DNA of 64,000 nucleotides. It comes from Inmirania thermothiophila. Its GTDB lineage: Bacteria > Pseudomonadota > Gammaproteobacteria > DSM-100275. Within the stretch, counting starts at the first letter, position 1. Every line of letters begins with the position of its first letter. Positions 19,298 to 29,469 of the stretch are shown here, piece by piece. A program made the translations under genes and the position numbers. The notes below the pieces were generated by a model. That model had not been told where the DNA came from and did not search any database. It saw only the letters and a program-made list of their open reading frames with translations. The stretch covers positions 62,001 to 126,000 of the forward strand of contig NZ_RJVI01000001.1 of NCBI RefSeq assembly GCF_003751635.1, read 5' to 3'.

Positions 19298-20593
19298 ATG
19301 TCCGCTGTCCGCACCGAGAGCGTCCCGCACCTCACCACCGCGCTCACCGGGCCGCTGCTGCACCTCGAGCGGCACCTGCTCGAGCACCAGGCCCGCATCG
19401 AGGGCTGGCTGCGCAGCCAGTGGCAGCGCACGCCGCCGCCCTTCTACGCCTCGGTGGACCTGCGCAACGCCGGCTTCAAGCTGGCGCCGGTGGACACCAA
19501 CCTGTTCCCGGCGGGCTTCAACAACCTCAGCCCGGCCTTCACCCCGCTGTGCGTGCAGGCGGTGCAGGCGGCCCTCGACCGCGTCCGCCCCGAGGCCTGC
19601 CGCGTGCTCGTGGTGCCCGAGAACCACACCCGCAACGTCCATTACCTGGAGAGCCTCGCGAGCCTCGCCGCCATCATCGCCAAGGCGGGCTTCGAGGTGC
19701 GCATCGGCTCGCTCCTGCCGGAGCTCGAGGCGCCGCGGCGCATCGAGCTGCCCTCCGGGCGCACCGTGACCCTGGAGCCGGTGCGGCGGGAGGGGGCGCG
19801 GCTGCGGCTCGACGACTACCGGCCGTGCCTCGTCCTGCTCAACAACGACCTTGCGGGGGGCGAGCCCGAGCTGCTGGCGGGGCTCGAACAGCCGGTGGTG
19901 CCGCCGCCGGCGATGGGCTGGCAGCGGCGGCGCAAGTCGAGCCACTTCCGGCACTACGAGGCGGCGGCGCGGGAACTCGCCGGGCTGATCGGGCTCGATC
20001 CCTGGCTCGTCACCCCCATCTTCCGCGACTGCGGCGAGATCGACTTCATGAAGCGCGACGGCGAGGACTGCCTCGCGCGCAACACCGAGGTCCTCCTCGC
20101 CGCGGTGGAGGCCAAGTACCGCGAGTTCGGCATCGACGAGGAGCCGTTCGTGGTGGTCAAGGCCGACTCGGGCACCTACGGCATGGCGGTGATGAGCGTG
20201 CGCAGCGTCGAGGAGGTGCGCGAGCTCAACCGCCGCCAGCGCACGCGCATGGCCACCACCAAGGGCGGGCTGCCGGTGACGCGGGTGATCGTGCAGGAGG
20301 GGGTACCCACGGCCGAGACTTGGGGCGAGGCCGGGCACGTGGCCGAGCCCGTGGTCTACCTCATCGACCGCTTCGTCGTCGGCGGCTTCTACCGCGTCCA
20401 CACCCGCCGCGGCCCGAGGGAGAACCTCAACGCCCCGGGGATGCACTTCGAGCCGCTCGCCTTCGCCGAGCCCTGCAACGACCCCGACCCCGCGGCCGAC
20501 CCCGACGCCGGCGCCAACCGCTTCTACGCCTACGGGGTGGTGGCCCGCCTCGCCCTCGTGGCGGCGGCGCGGGAGATGGCGGAGGCGGTCTGA
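19298..20593 (+). CDS. gshA: Glutamate-cysteine ligase, Acidithiobacillus-type family
   Basis: First step of glutathione synthesis: ATP-dependent joining of glutamate and cysteine. At 431 residues it is unlike the E. coli enzyme. It resembles the family first defined from Acidithiobacillus ferrooxidans, with FYASVDLRNAGFKLAPVDTNLFPAGFNNL near the N-terminus, VPENHTRN, CGEIDFMKRD and an ATP-grasp-like VVVKADSGTYGMAVM. The ATG at 19298 has no strong ribosome site, only GCGAGGGCC. It is 4 bp from gshB, so the two glutathione genes are coupled. In Pseudomonas gshB and tonB3 flank pilG but gshA lies elsewhere; here all three are together. Confidence 0.92.
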   Translation: MSAVRTESVPHLTTALTGPLLHLERHLLEHQARIEGWLRSQWQRTPPPFYASVDLRNAGFKLAPVDTNLFPAGFNNLSPAFTPLCVQAVQAALDRVRPEACRVLVVPENHTRNVHYLESLASLAAIIAKAGFEVRIGSLLPELEAPRRIELPSGRTVTLEPVRREGARLRLDDYRPCLVLLNNDLAGGEPELLAGLEQPVVPPPAMGWQRRRKSSHFRHYEAAARELAGLIGLDPWLVTPIFRDCGEIDFMKRDGEDCLARNTEVLLAAVEAKYREFGIDEEPFVVVKADSGTYGMAVMSVRSVEEVRELNRRQRTRMATTKGGLPVTRVIVQEGVPTAETWGEAGHVAEPVVYLIDRFVVGGFYRVHTRRGPRENLNAPGMHFEPLAFAEPCNDPDPAADPDAGANRFYAYGVVARLALVAAAREMAEAV

Positions 20594-20597
20594 GGCC

Positions 20598-21560
20598 ATG
20601 CGCCTGGGTGTGGTCATGGACCCCATCGGGTCCATCCACTTCCGCAAGGACAGCACCCTGGCCATGCTGCTCGCGGCCCGGCGCCGCGGCCACGAGCTCC
20701 TCTACATGGAGCTCGGCGACCTCTACCTGGAGGGCGCCGAGGCGCGGGCGCGCATGCGCCCACTGGAGGTCTTCGACGATCCCGCCGGCTGGTACCGCCT
20801 GGGCGAGGCCGAGGACCGGGCGCTGGCCTCGCTCGACGCCGTGCTCATGCGCAAGGACCCGCCGGTGGACCCGGACTACCTCTACGCCACCCACGTCCTC
20901 GAGCACGCCGAGCGGGCCGGCGCCTGCGTGGTCAACCGCCCGGCCGCCCTGCGCGAGGCCAACGAGAAGCTCGCCGCGCTGTGGTTCCCCGAGCTCTGCC
21001 CGCCGACGCGGGTGGCACGCGACCCGGCGCTGCTGCGCGCCTTCCTCGAACGGCACGGCGACGCCGTGGTCAAGCCGCTGGATGCCATGGGCGGGGAGTC
21101 GGTCTTCCGCGTCCGCCTCGGCGACCCCAACGTCAGCGTCATCCTCGAGACCATCACCGGCCGCGGCCGCCGCTTCGCCATGATCCAGCGCTACCTGCCG
21201 GCGATCGCCGAGGGCGACAAGCGCATCCTCCTCATCGACGGCGAACCCGTGCCCTATGCGCTGGCGCGGGTGCCGGCCCCCGGGGAGCTGCGCGGCAACC
21301 TCGCCGCCGGCGGCACCGGCGTCGGGGTCGAGCTGGGCGCGGCCGAGCGCGCCATCTGCGCCCGCGTCGGCCCTGAGCTCGCCCGCCGCGGCCTGCTCTT
21401 CGTCGGCCTCGACGTCATCGGCGACCGCCTCACCGAGGTCAACGTCACGAGCCCCACCTGCATCCGGGAGCTCGAGCGCATCTACGGCCTCGACATCGCC
21501 GGCACCCTCATCGCGCGCATCGAGGACCGGGTGGCGGGCCGTCGCGCCGCGGGAGCATGA
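20598..21560 (+). CDS. gshB: Glutathione synthetase
   Basis: ATP-grasp enzyme adding glycine to gamma-glutamylcysteine. It is 320 residues, the family size. The N-terminal GVVMDPIGSIHFRKDSTLAML is diagnostic. The core has VVNRPAALREANEKLAALWFP, VKPLDAMGGESVFR, the MIQRYLPAIAEGDKRILLIDG glycine-rich segment, NLAAGGTG, and GLDVIGDRLTEVNVTSPTC with the metal-binding Glu/Asn. It follows gshA by 4 bp and overlaps tonB as ATGA (21557-21560). Confidence 0.98.
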   Translation: MRLGVVMDPIGSIHFRKDSTLAMLLAARRRGHELLYMELGDLYLEGAEARARMRPLEVFDDPAGWYRLGEAEDRALASLDAVLMRKDPPVDPDYLYATHVLEHAERAGACVVNRPAALREANEKLAALWFPELCPPTRVARDPALLRAFLERHGDAVVKPLDAMGGESVFRVRLGDPNVSVILETITGRGRRFAMIQRYLPAIAEGDKRILLIDGEPVPYALARVPAPGELRGNLAAGGTGVGVELGAAERAICARVGPELARRGLLFVGLDVIGDRLTEVNVTSPTCIRELERIYGLDIAGTLIARIEDRVAGRRAAGA

Positions 21561-22435
21561 ACGCGCGCCGCCACACCCCCCCGGTGCGCCCCGAGGACCG
21601 CCTCGGTCTCATGGTCTTTCTCGCCGCCGCCCTGCACGCGGTGGTGATCCTCGGCGTCACCTTCGACCGCGAGCCCCCCGCCCGCCGCCCGCCGCTGGAG
21701 CGGCTCGAGATCACGCTGGTGCACGAGCGCAGCGAGCGCCCTCCCGAGGACGCCGAGTACCTGGCGCAGGCGGCCCAGGACGGGGGTGGGCGCGCCGAGG
21801 CGCGGCGCCGCCCGCGGGCCCCTGCGGCCACCCCGCTGGAGGTGCCGCGGCCGGGGCCGGCGCCGCAGGCGACACCGGCCGAGGCGCCGCCGCCGGCGCC
21901 GCCGCAGCGGCCGCTCATGACCGTCGAGCGGGCCCCCGACGCGCGCCCCCCGGCCCCGCGGGCGCAGCCTGAGCCCGCGCCGCAGCCCGACGCCGCACGC
22001 CTCCTGCGCCAGGCCCGCGAGATGGCGGCGCTCGCGGCCGAGATCGGCCTCACCCGCGAGGCCTTCGCGCGCAAGCCACGCCAGAAGTTCATCTCCGCCC
22101 GCACCCGCGAGTACAAGTACGCCGCCTACGAGGAGGCGTGGCGCCGCAAGGTGGAGCGCATCGGCAACCTCAACTACCCCGAGGAGGCGCGCCGCCGGGG
22201 CCTGACCGGCAGCCTCATGCTGGACGTCGCCCTGCGCCCCGACGGCACGGTGCAAGAGATCCGCCTCCTGCACTCCTCCGGCGAGCCCATCCTGGACCAG
22301 GCCGCCGAGCGCATCGTGCGCCTCGCCGCGCCCTTCGCCCCCTTCCCGCCGGAGATCCGCCGCGAGACCGACATCCTCCACATCGTCCGCACCTGGCGCT
22401 TCGAGAGCGACAACCGCCTGCGCAGCGACCGCTGA
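21557..22435 (+). CDS. tonB: TonB-family energy transducer (TonB3-like by synteny)
   Basis: A 292-residue envelope protein with one N-terminal membrane anchor (about 16-34, LMVFLAAALHAVVILGV), a long Pro/Ala-rich periplasmic spacer (40-145) and a C-terminal TonB domain with NYPEEARRRGLTGSLML and LRPDGTVQEIRLLHSSGEPILDQAA. No exbB/exbD genes are nearby. Its start overlaps gshB. In P. aeruginosa the gene next to gshB and pilG is tonB3, which is needed for twitching motility. The same neighbourhood suggests, but does not show, a pilus-related role here. Confidence 0.88.
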   Translation: MNARRHTPPVRPEDRLGLMVFLAAALHAVVILGVTFDREPPARRPPLERLEITLVHERSERPPEDAEYLAQAAQDGGGRAEARRRPRAPAATPLEVPRPGPAPQATPAEAPPPAPPQRPLMTVERAPDARPPAPRAQPEPAPQPDAARLLRQAREMAALAAEIGLTREAFARKPRQKFISARTREYKYAAYEEAWRRKVERIGNLNYPEEARRRGLTGSLMLDVALRPDGTVQEIRLLHSSGEPILDQAAERIVRLAAPFAPFPPEIRRETDILHIVRTWRFESDNRLRSDR

Positions 22436-22447
22436 GCGGCGCCGTCC

Positions 22448-22476
22448 TTGACCGCCCCCGCGGCGCGGGCTGAAAT
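22448..22476 (+). promoter_or_regulatory. Sigma-70-type promoter of plsY
   Basis: TTGACC (22448-22453) and TGAAAT (22471-22476) with a 17-bp spacer, ending 8 bp before the plsY ATG. If used, the transcript would have almost no 5' leader, so either the start lies further downstream or the mRNA is nearly leaderless. Confidence 0.45.
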
Positions 22477-22484
22477 GGCGGCCC

Positions 22485-23078
22485 ATGGAGACGGCCGCCT
22501 GGATCCTCGCCGGCTATCTGCTGGGCTCGCTCTCGAGCGCCATCGTCGTCTGCCGCGCCCTCGGCCTGCCCGATCCGCGCACCCAGGGCTCGCGCAACCC
22601 CGGCGCCACCAACGTCCTGCGCATCGGCGGGCGGCGCGCGGCGGCGCTGACGCTCGCCGGGGACATGCTCAAGGGGCTCGTCCCGGTGGCGGCGGCCCGG
22701 CTCGCGGGCCTCGACCCCTTCGCGGCCTCGCTGGTGGGCCTCGCCGCCTTTCTCGGCCACCTCTACCCGGTCTTCTTCGGCTTCCAGGGCGGCAAGGGGG
22801 TGGCGACGCTGCTCGGCGTCCTGCTCGGGCTGCACCCGCTCGCGGGCCTGCTCACGGTGGGGACCTGGCTCGCCACCGCCGCCCTCTGGCGCATCTCCTC
22901 GCTGTCGGCGCTGGTGGCCTCGGCGCTGGCCCCCCTCTACACGCTGTGGGCGACGGGGGCGCCGCGCGCCGCGGGCACGGTCGCGGTCATGACCGTGCTC
23001 CTCTACTGGCGGCACCGCAGCAACATCCGCAACCTCATGGCCGGGCGCGAGGAGCCGATCCGCGGCCCCGACCGCTGA
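22485..23078 (+). CDS. plsY: Acyl-phosphate glycerol-3-phosphate acyltransferase
   Basis: Integral membrane enzyme that transfers an acyl group from acyl-phosphate to glycerol-3-phosphate, the first step of phospholipid synthesis. At 197 residues with about five hydrophobic segments it matches the family. Motifs are GSRNPGATNVLR, the DMLKG loop and GHLYPVFFGFQGGKGVAT (substrate-binding). It ends 3 bp short of the convergent tsaD stop. A plsY-tsaD-rpsU neighbourhood is common in proteobacteria. Confidence 0.97.
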   Translation: METAAWILAGYLLGSLSSAIVVCRALGLPDPRTQGSRNPGATNVLRIGGRRAAALTLAGDMLKGLVPVAAARLAGLDPFAASLVGLAAFLGHLYPVFFGFQGGKGVATLLGVLLGLHPLAGLLTVGTWLATAALWRISSLSALVASALAPLYTLWATGAPRAAGTVAVMTVLLYWRHRSNIRNLMAGREEPIRGPDR

Positions 23079-23081
23079 GGC

Positions 23082-24119
23082 TCACCCGCCGGGCGGGGCC
23101 AGCGCCTCCACCGGCCAGCGCGGGCGCGCCTCCACCTCCAGGCCCGCGGCCTCGCCCGCGGCCAGGCGCAGGCAGCCGGCGAGGGCGATCATCGCCCCGT
23201 TGTCGGTGCAGAAGGCCGGCCGCGGATAGTGGACGCGCACCCCCTCGGCCCGCGCGAGGGCGTCGAGGGCCTCGCGCAGGGCGCGGTTGGCCCCCACCCC
23301 GCCCGCCACCACGAGGCGGCGGAAGCCGGTCGCGCGCAGCGCCCGCCGGCACTTGATCACCAGCGTCTCCACCACCGCCTCCTGGAAGGCGCAGGCGATG
23401 TCGGCCCGGGTCTGCTCGTCCCCGCCGGCCTCGCGCAGGGTGTAGAGGGCGTGGGTCTTGAGGCCGCTGAAGCTGAAGTCGAGCCCGGGCCGGTCCGTCA
23501 TCGGCCGCGGGAAGCGGAAGCGCCCCGGGCGGCCGCGGTCGGCGAGCGCGGCGAGCGCCGGCCCCCCGGGGTAGCCCAGCCCCAGCAGCTTCGCGGTCTT
23601 GTCGAAGGCCTCGCCGGCGGCGTCGTCGCGGCTCTCCCCGAGGAGCCGGTAGCGGCCCACGCCGGCCACCGCGAGCAGCTGCGTGTGCCCGCCCGAGACC
23701 AGCAGCGCGACGAAGGGGAAGGCGGGCGGATCGGGCTCGAGCAGGGGGGCGAGCAGGTGGCCCTCCAGATGGTGCACCGCCACCGCGGGCACCCCCAGGG
23801 ACCAGGCGAGGGCGCGGCCGAAGGCGGCCCCCACCAGGAGCGCCCCGATGAGGCCCGGCCCCGCGGTGTAGGCGACCCCGTCCAGCCCCGAAGGGGACAG
23901 CCCCGCCTCGGCCAGCGCCTGGCGCACCAGCGCGGGCAGCCTCCGGACGTGATCGCGCGAGGCGAGCTCCGGCACCACCCCGCCGTAGCGGGCGTGCACC
24001 GCCGCCTGACTGTGCAGGGCCTGCGCGAGCAGGCCCCGGCCGAGCTCGTAGACCGCGACCCCGGTCTCGTCGCAGGAGGTCTCGATGCCGAGGCAGCGAA
24101 ACGCGCGCTTTGCATCCAC
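23082..24119 (-). CDS. tsaD: tRNA N6-adenosine threonylcarbamoyltransferase
   Basis: Catalytic subunit for t6A37 modification of ANN-decoding tRNAs. It is 345 residues with [16 protein letters not shown] near the start, the metal-binding [39 protein letters not shown] and a C-terminal [12 protein letters not shown] with the metal-binding Asp. The only usable start is the GTG at 24119, seven codons before the conserved strand; its ribosome site is weak. It diverges from rpsU, and the rpsU -35 box lies inside its first codons, so promoter activity and tsaD expression may interfere. Confidence 0.97.
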   Translation of the reverse strand: MDAKRAFRCLGIETSCDETGVAVYELGRGLLAQALHSQAAVHARYGGVVPELASRDHVRRLPALVRQALAEAGLSPSGLDGVAYTAGPGLIGALLVGAAFGRALAWSLGVPAVAVHHLEGHLLAPLLEPDPPAFPFVALLVSGGHTQLLAVAGVGRYRLLGESRDDAAGEAFDKTAKLLGLGYPGGPALAALADRGRPGRFRFPRPMTDRPGLDFSFSGLKTHALYTLREAGGDEQTRADIACAFQEAVVETLVIKCRRALRATGFRRLVVAGGVGANRALREALDALARAEGVRVHYPRPAFCTDNGAMIALAGCLRLAAGEAAGLEVEARPRWPVEALAPPGG

Positions 24120-24138
24120 CGCAGGGCCCCGATAGAAT
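24110..24138 (+). promoter_or_regulatory. Sigma-70-type promoter of rpsU-yqeY-dnaG-rpoD operon
   Basis: TTGCAT (24110-24115) and TAGAAT (24133-24138) with a 17-bp spacer, about 47 bp upstream of the rpsU ATG. The -35 box overlaps the tsaD start on the other strand. Confidence 0.6.
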
Positions 24139-24184
24139 TTCGCTTTTACCGTGTCGTGCCTTCCACTTGGAGGTGACTATACCG

Positions 24185-24400
24185 ATGCCGACGGTACGCG
24201 TGAAAGAGAACGAGCCCTTCGACGTTGCGCTTCGCCGCTTCAAGCGGGCCTGCGAGAAGGCGGGCATCCTCACCGAGCTGCGCCGCCGCGAGTACTACGA
24301 GAAGCCCACCGAGGCGCGCAAGCGCAAGCGTGCCGCGGCCATCAAGCGCTACCTCAAGAAGCTTGCGCGCGAGCAGAAGCGGCTCGAGCGCCTGTACTGA
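24185..24400 (+). CDS. rpsU: 30S ribosomal protein S21
   Basis: A 71-residue, very basic ribosomal protein of the small-subunit head, identical in length to E. coli S21. [20 protein letters not shown] and the C-terminal Arg/Lys-rich helix are typical. GGAGGTGA at 24169-24176 is a near-perfect ribosome site, the strongest in the window, fitting high expression. It is the first gene of the macromolecular-synthesis operon; yqeY follows after 4 bp. Confidence 0.99.
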   Translation: MPTVRVKENEPFDVALRRFKRACEKAGILTELRRREYYEKPTEARKRKRAAAIKRYLKKLAREQKRLERLY

Positions 24401-24404
24401 CCCG

Positions 24405-24860
24405 ATGAGCGCCTCGGCCGTCCGCGCCCGCATCGAGCACGACATGAAGGCCGCCCTCAAGGGCGGCGACAAGCGCCGCCTCGGGGCGTTGCGGCTGATG
24501 CTGGCGGCGATCCAGCAGCGCGAGATCGACGCCCGCACGCGCCTCGACGACGCGGGGGTGATGGCGGTGCTGGACAAGATGGCCAAGCAGCGCCGCGACG
24601 CCGAGGCGCAGTACCGGGAGGCCGGGCGCGAGGACCTCGCCGAGCAGGAGCGGTTCGAGCTCGCGGTCATCGCCGATTACCTGCCGGAGCCGCTCTCGGG
24701 CGAGGCGCTCGATCGCCTGGTGGAGGCCGCGGTGGCCGAGGCCGGGGCCGCCTCCATGCGCGACATGGGCCGGGTGATGGCGCTGCTGCGCCCGCAGGTG
24801 CAGGGTCGCGCCGACATGGGCGAGGTCAGCGCGCGGGTCAAGGCGCGCCTCGGCGGCTGA
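24405..24860 (+). CDS. GatB/YqeY-domain protein
   Basis: A 151-residue cytoplasmic protein of the YqeY family, which shares a fold with the tail domain of the GatB amidotransferase subunit. It reads IEHDMKAALKGGDKRRLGALRLMLAAIQQREID, then a long helical core with YLPEPLSGEALDRLV and GRVMALLRPQVQGRADMG. The family is regularly found between rpsU and dnaG, as here, but its biochemical role is unsettled; binding to a tRNA-linked enzyme is only guessed. The ATG at 24405 follows the rpsU stop by 4 bp. Confidence 0.93.
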   Translation: MSASAVRARIEHDMKAALKGGDKRRLGALRLMLAAIQQREIDARTRLDDAGVMAVLDKMAKQRRDAEAQYREAGREDLAEQERFELAVIADYLPEPLSGEALDRLVEAAVAEAGAASMRDMGRVMALLRPQVQGRADMGEVSARVKARLGG

Positions 24861-24888
24861 GCCCGCGGCCCCGGCCGACGGGGCATCG

Positions 24889-26619
24889 ATGGGCGGGCGC
24901 ATCCCCCGCAGCTTCATCCGGGAACTGCTCGATCGCGTCGACATCGTCGACGTGATCCAGGACCACGTGCCGCTGCGCAAGGCCGGCCGCGACTACACCG
25001 CCCGCTGCCCCTTCCACGAGGAGCGCACCCCCTCCTTCACCGTGAGCCCCGCCAAGCAGTTCTTCCACTGCTTCGGCTGCGGCGCCCACGGTAACGCCAT
25101 CGACTTCCTCATGCGCCACCAGCGCCTGGAGTTCCCGGAGGCGGTGGAGCAGCTCGCCGCCCGCGCCGGCCTCGAGGTGCCCCGCGAGGGCGGGCGGGCA
25201 CCGCGCCGGGACGCCGGCCTCGAGGCGCTGCGGGACCTGCTCGAGGAGGTGAGCGCCCACTACCGGCGCCAGCTCCGCGAGCACCCGGCGGCGCCGCGGG
25301 CGGTGGCCTACCTGCGCGGGCGCGGGCTCGACGGCGCCGTCGCCGCCCGCTTCGGCCTCGGCTACGCCCCGCCGGGATGGGACGGGCTGCTGCGCGCCTT
25401 CGCCGGCCGGGAGGCGCTCCTCGTGCGCGCGGGGCTCGTGGTGGAGCGCGAGGACGGGCGCCGCCACGACCGCTTCCGCGACCGCATCATGTTTCCCATC
25501 CGCGACGTGCGCGGCCGCGTCGTCGGCTTCGGCGGCCGCGCCCTCGGCGAGGCCACGCCCAAGTACCTCAACAGCCCCGAGACCCCGCTCTTCCACAAGG
25601 GCAGGCTGCTCTACGGCCTGCACGAGGCCCTCGCCGCCGAGGCCCGCCCGCCGCGGCTGCTGGTGGTGGAGGGCTACATGGACGTCATCGCCCTCGCCCA
25701 GGCCGGACTGCCGTGGGCGGTGGCCACCCTCGGCACCGCCACCACCGCCGAGCACCTGGCGGCCCTCTTCCGCCACACGCGGGAGGTGGTCTTCTGCTTC
25801 GACGGCGATGCCGCCGGCCGGCGCGCCGCCTGGCACGCCCTCGAGACCGCGCTGCCCTTCCTCGAGGGCGACCGGGAGGTCCGCTTCCTGGTCCTGCCCG
25901 CTGGCGAGGATCCCGACACCCTCGTGCGGCGCGAGGGCCGCGAGCGCTTCGAGGCACGGGTGGTGCACGCGACCCCCCTCTCCCGCCACCTCCTCGACGG
26001 CCTCGCCCGCGGCCTCGACCTCGCCGCCATCGAGGGGCGCGCGCGCCTGGCCGCCGCCGCCCGCCCCCTGCTGCGGCGCATCCCGCCGGGCTTCTACCGC
26101 GACCTGCTCGCGGCGGAGCTGGCGCGCCGCACCGGCCTTGCGCTCGAGGACGAGGAGGCGGCGCCGGCGCCGCCGCGGCCCCGCGGCATCGCCGACCCGC
26201 GCCGCCGCCCGGTGCGCCTCGCCATCGCGCTCCTCCTCGAGCAGCCGGCCCTGGCCCGCGATGCGCCCGATCCCGCGCCCTGGCGGGCCCTCGACCTGCC
26301 GGGCATCGGCCTGCTCTGCGAGCTCGTTGAACTCCTGCGCGCCGACCCCCATCTAACCACCGGCGCCGTCCTGGAGCATTTCCGCGGGCGCGAGGAGGCC
26401 GAGATCCTGGCCCGCATCGCGGCATGGGAACACGGCGTCCCGGCGGCGGGGGCGCGCGCCGAACTGGAGGCCGTCCTCGCCCGCCTCGAGGCGCAGGCGC
26501 GCAGCGCCCGCCAGCGCCTGCTCACGGAACGCTACGAGCGCGGCGAGGCCACCCCGGCGGAGGTGGCGGAGCTGCGCGCACTCCTCACCGGAGCGGGCCG
26601 GCGCGACGAAACTTCGTGA
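24889..26619 (+). CDS. dnaG: DNA primase
   Basis: Makes RNA primers at the replication fork. It is 576 residues, near E. coli's 581. The N-terminal CHC2 zinc domain reads [11 protein letters not shown]...[10 protein letters not shown]. The Toprim catalytic core has [15 protein letters not shown] and [14 protein letters not shown] (acidic metal ligands). The C-terminal helicase-binding domain (from about 430) is poorly conserved, as usual. The central operon position between rpsU/yqeY and rpoD is the classic arrangement. The ATG at 24889 has no strong ribosome site, consistent with the low DnaG levels seen in E. coli. Confidence 0.98.
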   Translation: MGGRIPRSFIRELLDRVDIVDVIQDHVPLRKAGRDYTARCPFHEERTPSFTVSPAKQFFHCFGCGAHGNAIDFLMRHQRLEFPEAVEQLAARAGLEVPREGGRAPRRDAGLEALRDLLEEVSAHYRRQLREHPAAPRAVAYLRGRGLDGAVAARFGLGYAPPGWDGLLRAFAGREALLVRAGLVVEREDGRRHDRFRDRIMFPIRDVRGRVVGFGGRALGEATPKYLNSPETPLFHKGRLLYGLHEALAAEARPPRLLVVEGYMDVIALAQAGLPWAVATLGTATTAEHLAALFRHTREVVFCFDGDAAGRRAAWHALETALPFLEGDREVRFLVLPAGEDPDTLVRREGRERFEARVVHATPLSRHLLDGLARGLDLAAIEGRARLAAAARPLLRRIPPGFYRDLLAAELARRTGLALEDEEAAPAPPRPRGIADPRRRPVRLAIALLLEQPALARDAPDPAPWRALDLPGIGLLCELVELLRADPHLTTGAVLEHFRGREEAEILARIAAWEHGVPAAGARAELEAVLARLEAQARSARQRLLTERYERGEATPAEVAELRALLTGAGRRDETS

Positions 26620-26636
26620 CAGGGGCAGGATCCGAC

Positions 26637-26642
26637 TATAAT
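26637..26642 (+). promoter_or_regulatory. Internal promoter -10 box upstream of rpoD
   Basis: A perfect TATAAT in the 89-bp dnaG-rpoD spacer, 67 bp before the rpoD ATG. The -35 region is poor (near 26614-26622, containing GTGACA). It suggests rpoD can be transcribed independently of the operon, as known for E. coli. Confidence 0.5.
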
Positions 26643-26708
26643 GGGCGGTTCATGTTTTCCGGCCTTCGGCCGACACGAGGCCCAGGCGCAGGCACGGTGC
26701 AGGTGACT

Positions 26709-28541
<1,833 letters not shown>

Positions 28542-28577
28542 GGCGGGGCACCGCGGGCGCCGCCCGCAGGCTACAAT

Positions 28578-28604
28578 GGGGCGCCGCCGCAAGGGCGGCG
28601 CCCC
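28578..28604 (+). terminator. Strong GC hairpin between rpoD and tRNA-Ile
   Basis: A perfect 11-bp stem (28578-28588 with 28594-28604) and a five-base loop, starting 37 bp after the rpoD stop. No T-run follows, so it may be a weak or factor-aided terminator, an mRNA-stabilising stem, or a leader structure ahead of the tRNA. A TACAAT box (28572-28577) touches its left edge, so if that is a promoter the hairpin would be transcribed as the tRNA leader. Confidence 0.5.
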
Positions 28605-28614
28605 GTCCGTTTCC

Positions 28615-28687
28615 GGGCCTGTAGCTCAGCGGTCAGAGCAGGTGGCTCATAACCACTCGGTCGCAGGTTCGAATCCTGCCGGGCCCA
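28615..28687 (+). tRNA. tRNA-Ile2 (CAU anticodon, lysidine type)
   Basis: A 73-nt cloverleaf. The acceptor stem GGGCCTG pairs with CGGGCCC, the D-arm is AGCTCAGCGGTCAGAGC, the anticodon is CAT at 28648-28650 in a GGTGG/CCACT stem, and the T-arm is GCAGG TTCGAAT CCTGC. CCA is not encoded. Although the anticodon is CAU, the short D-loop and the anticodon arm resemble E. coli ileX, not elongator or initiator Met tRNA. It would therefore be modified to lysidine by TilS and read AUA. A location next to rpoD also matches ileX in E. coli. Confidence 0.93.
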
Positions 28688-28787
28688 CACTCCGCCCTCC
28701 CCCATGGGGAGTCGACATCCGCTCCGGACGGTCTATGAATCAAGGAAGGCGCGAGCCTGCCGATTCAGCCGACGAAGGGAGGAGCCG

Positions 28788-29372
28788 ATGGCGACACGCC
28801 CCGCCGGGAACCTGATCCTCGAGCCCACCGCCACCGCCCAGTGGCACAAGCTGGTGCGCGACGCCCAGGCGGCCTGCGGCTGCAGCCTCGAGGAGGAGCT
28901 CGAGAGCTACCTGACCTTCCTCCTCATGCGCTTCGTCGAGCGGCCCGACATGGCCGCGGCCGTGCTCGCGGTGGAATACCTCGACGGGCTCGTCTCCGCG
29001 GGGCGCCTGCGCCGCGAGCGGCTCCGCGACGTGGGCGACAAGTGCCTGCTCTACTCCGGCCTGTTCCCGCGCCGCGCCCAGCGCAAGCGGGTGCGCGTGG
29101 GCTACTTCGTCCGCCTCGGCACCAGCGCCTACCGGCAGCTCGCCGACGGCGCGCGCCCGGGCGAGGCGGCCCTGTTCGGGCGCCTGGCGGAGGGCTTCGT
29201 GGCGATGATGGACGTGCTCCAGTCGATGCGCAGCGACGAGCGCCTCGACCCCCTCGCCGCGCACGAGCTCTGGGCCGACACCGGCAGTCCCCGCGCGCGC
29301 CGGCGCCTGTCCGAGCTGACGGCGGCGACGCCGCTTGCGGGGCCCGCCGGCGCGGGCCCGCACCGCCACTGA
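28788..29372 (+). CDS. Conserved hypothetical protein, helical, 194 residues
   Basis: I do not recognise this family. The protein is soluble, helical, with no signal peptide or membrane segment. It opens with LILEPTATAQWHKLVRDAQAACGC, followed by an acidic helix (SLEEELESYLTFLLMRF). Later come a basic segment (RRAQRKRVRVGYFVRLG) and a helical domain ending in a His-tipped tail. GGGAGGAG precedes the ATG at 28788. It stands alone between tRNA-Ile2 and a hairpin at 29398-29426. Codon use is like its neighbours, so there is no sign of recent transfer. A homologue search would be decisive. Confidence 0.8.
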   Translation: MATRPAGNLILEPTATAQWHKLVRDAQAACGCSLEEELESYLTFLLMRFVERPDMAAAVLAVEYLDGLVSAGRLRRERLRDVGDKCLLYSGLFPRRAQRKRVRVGYFVRLGTSAYRQLADGARPGEAALFGRLAEGFVAMMDVLQSMRSDERLDPLAAHELWADTGSPRARRRLSELTAATPLAGPAGAGPHRH

Positions 29373-29397
29373 CAATCCCCGCGCGAACAAGGGGTTG

Positions 29398-29426
29398 GAG
29401 CCCGGCACGGTACCCCTGCCGGGCTC
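29398..29426 (+). terminator. Hairpin terminator candidate downstream of hypothetical gene
   Basis: A perfect 10-bp stem (29398-29407 GAGCCCGGCA with 29417-29426 TGCCGGGCTC) and a nine-base loop, followed by a pyrimidine-rich CCTCTGTTATCCTT. It starts 26 bp after the stop at 29372. The TATCCT-type box just downstream may be the promoter of the next operon. Confidence 0.5.
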
Positions 29427-29469
29427 CCTCTGTTATCCTTGCCGCCCCGACGAACGGACCGCACACGCC

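Noticed and set aside
28615-28687. tRNA-Met (CAU anticodon)
   Set aside because: D-loop length and anticodon arm match tRNA-Ile2 (ileX type), and the location next to rpoD fits it too.
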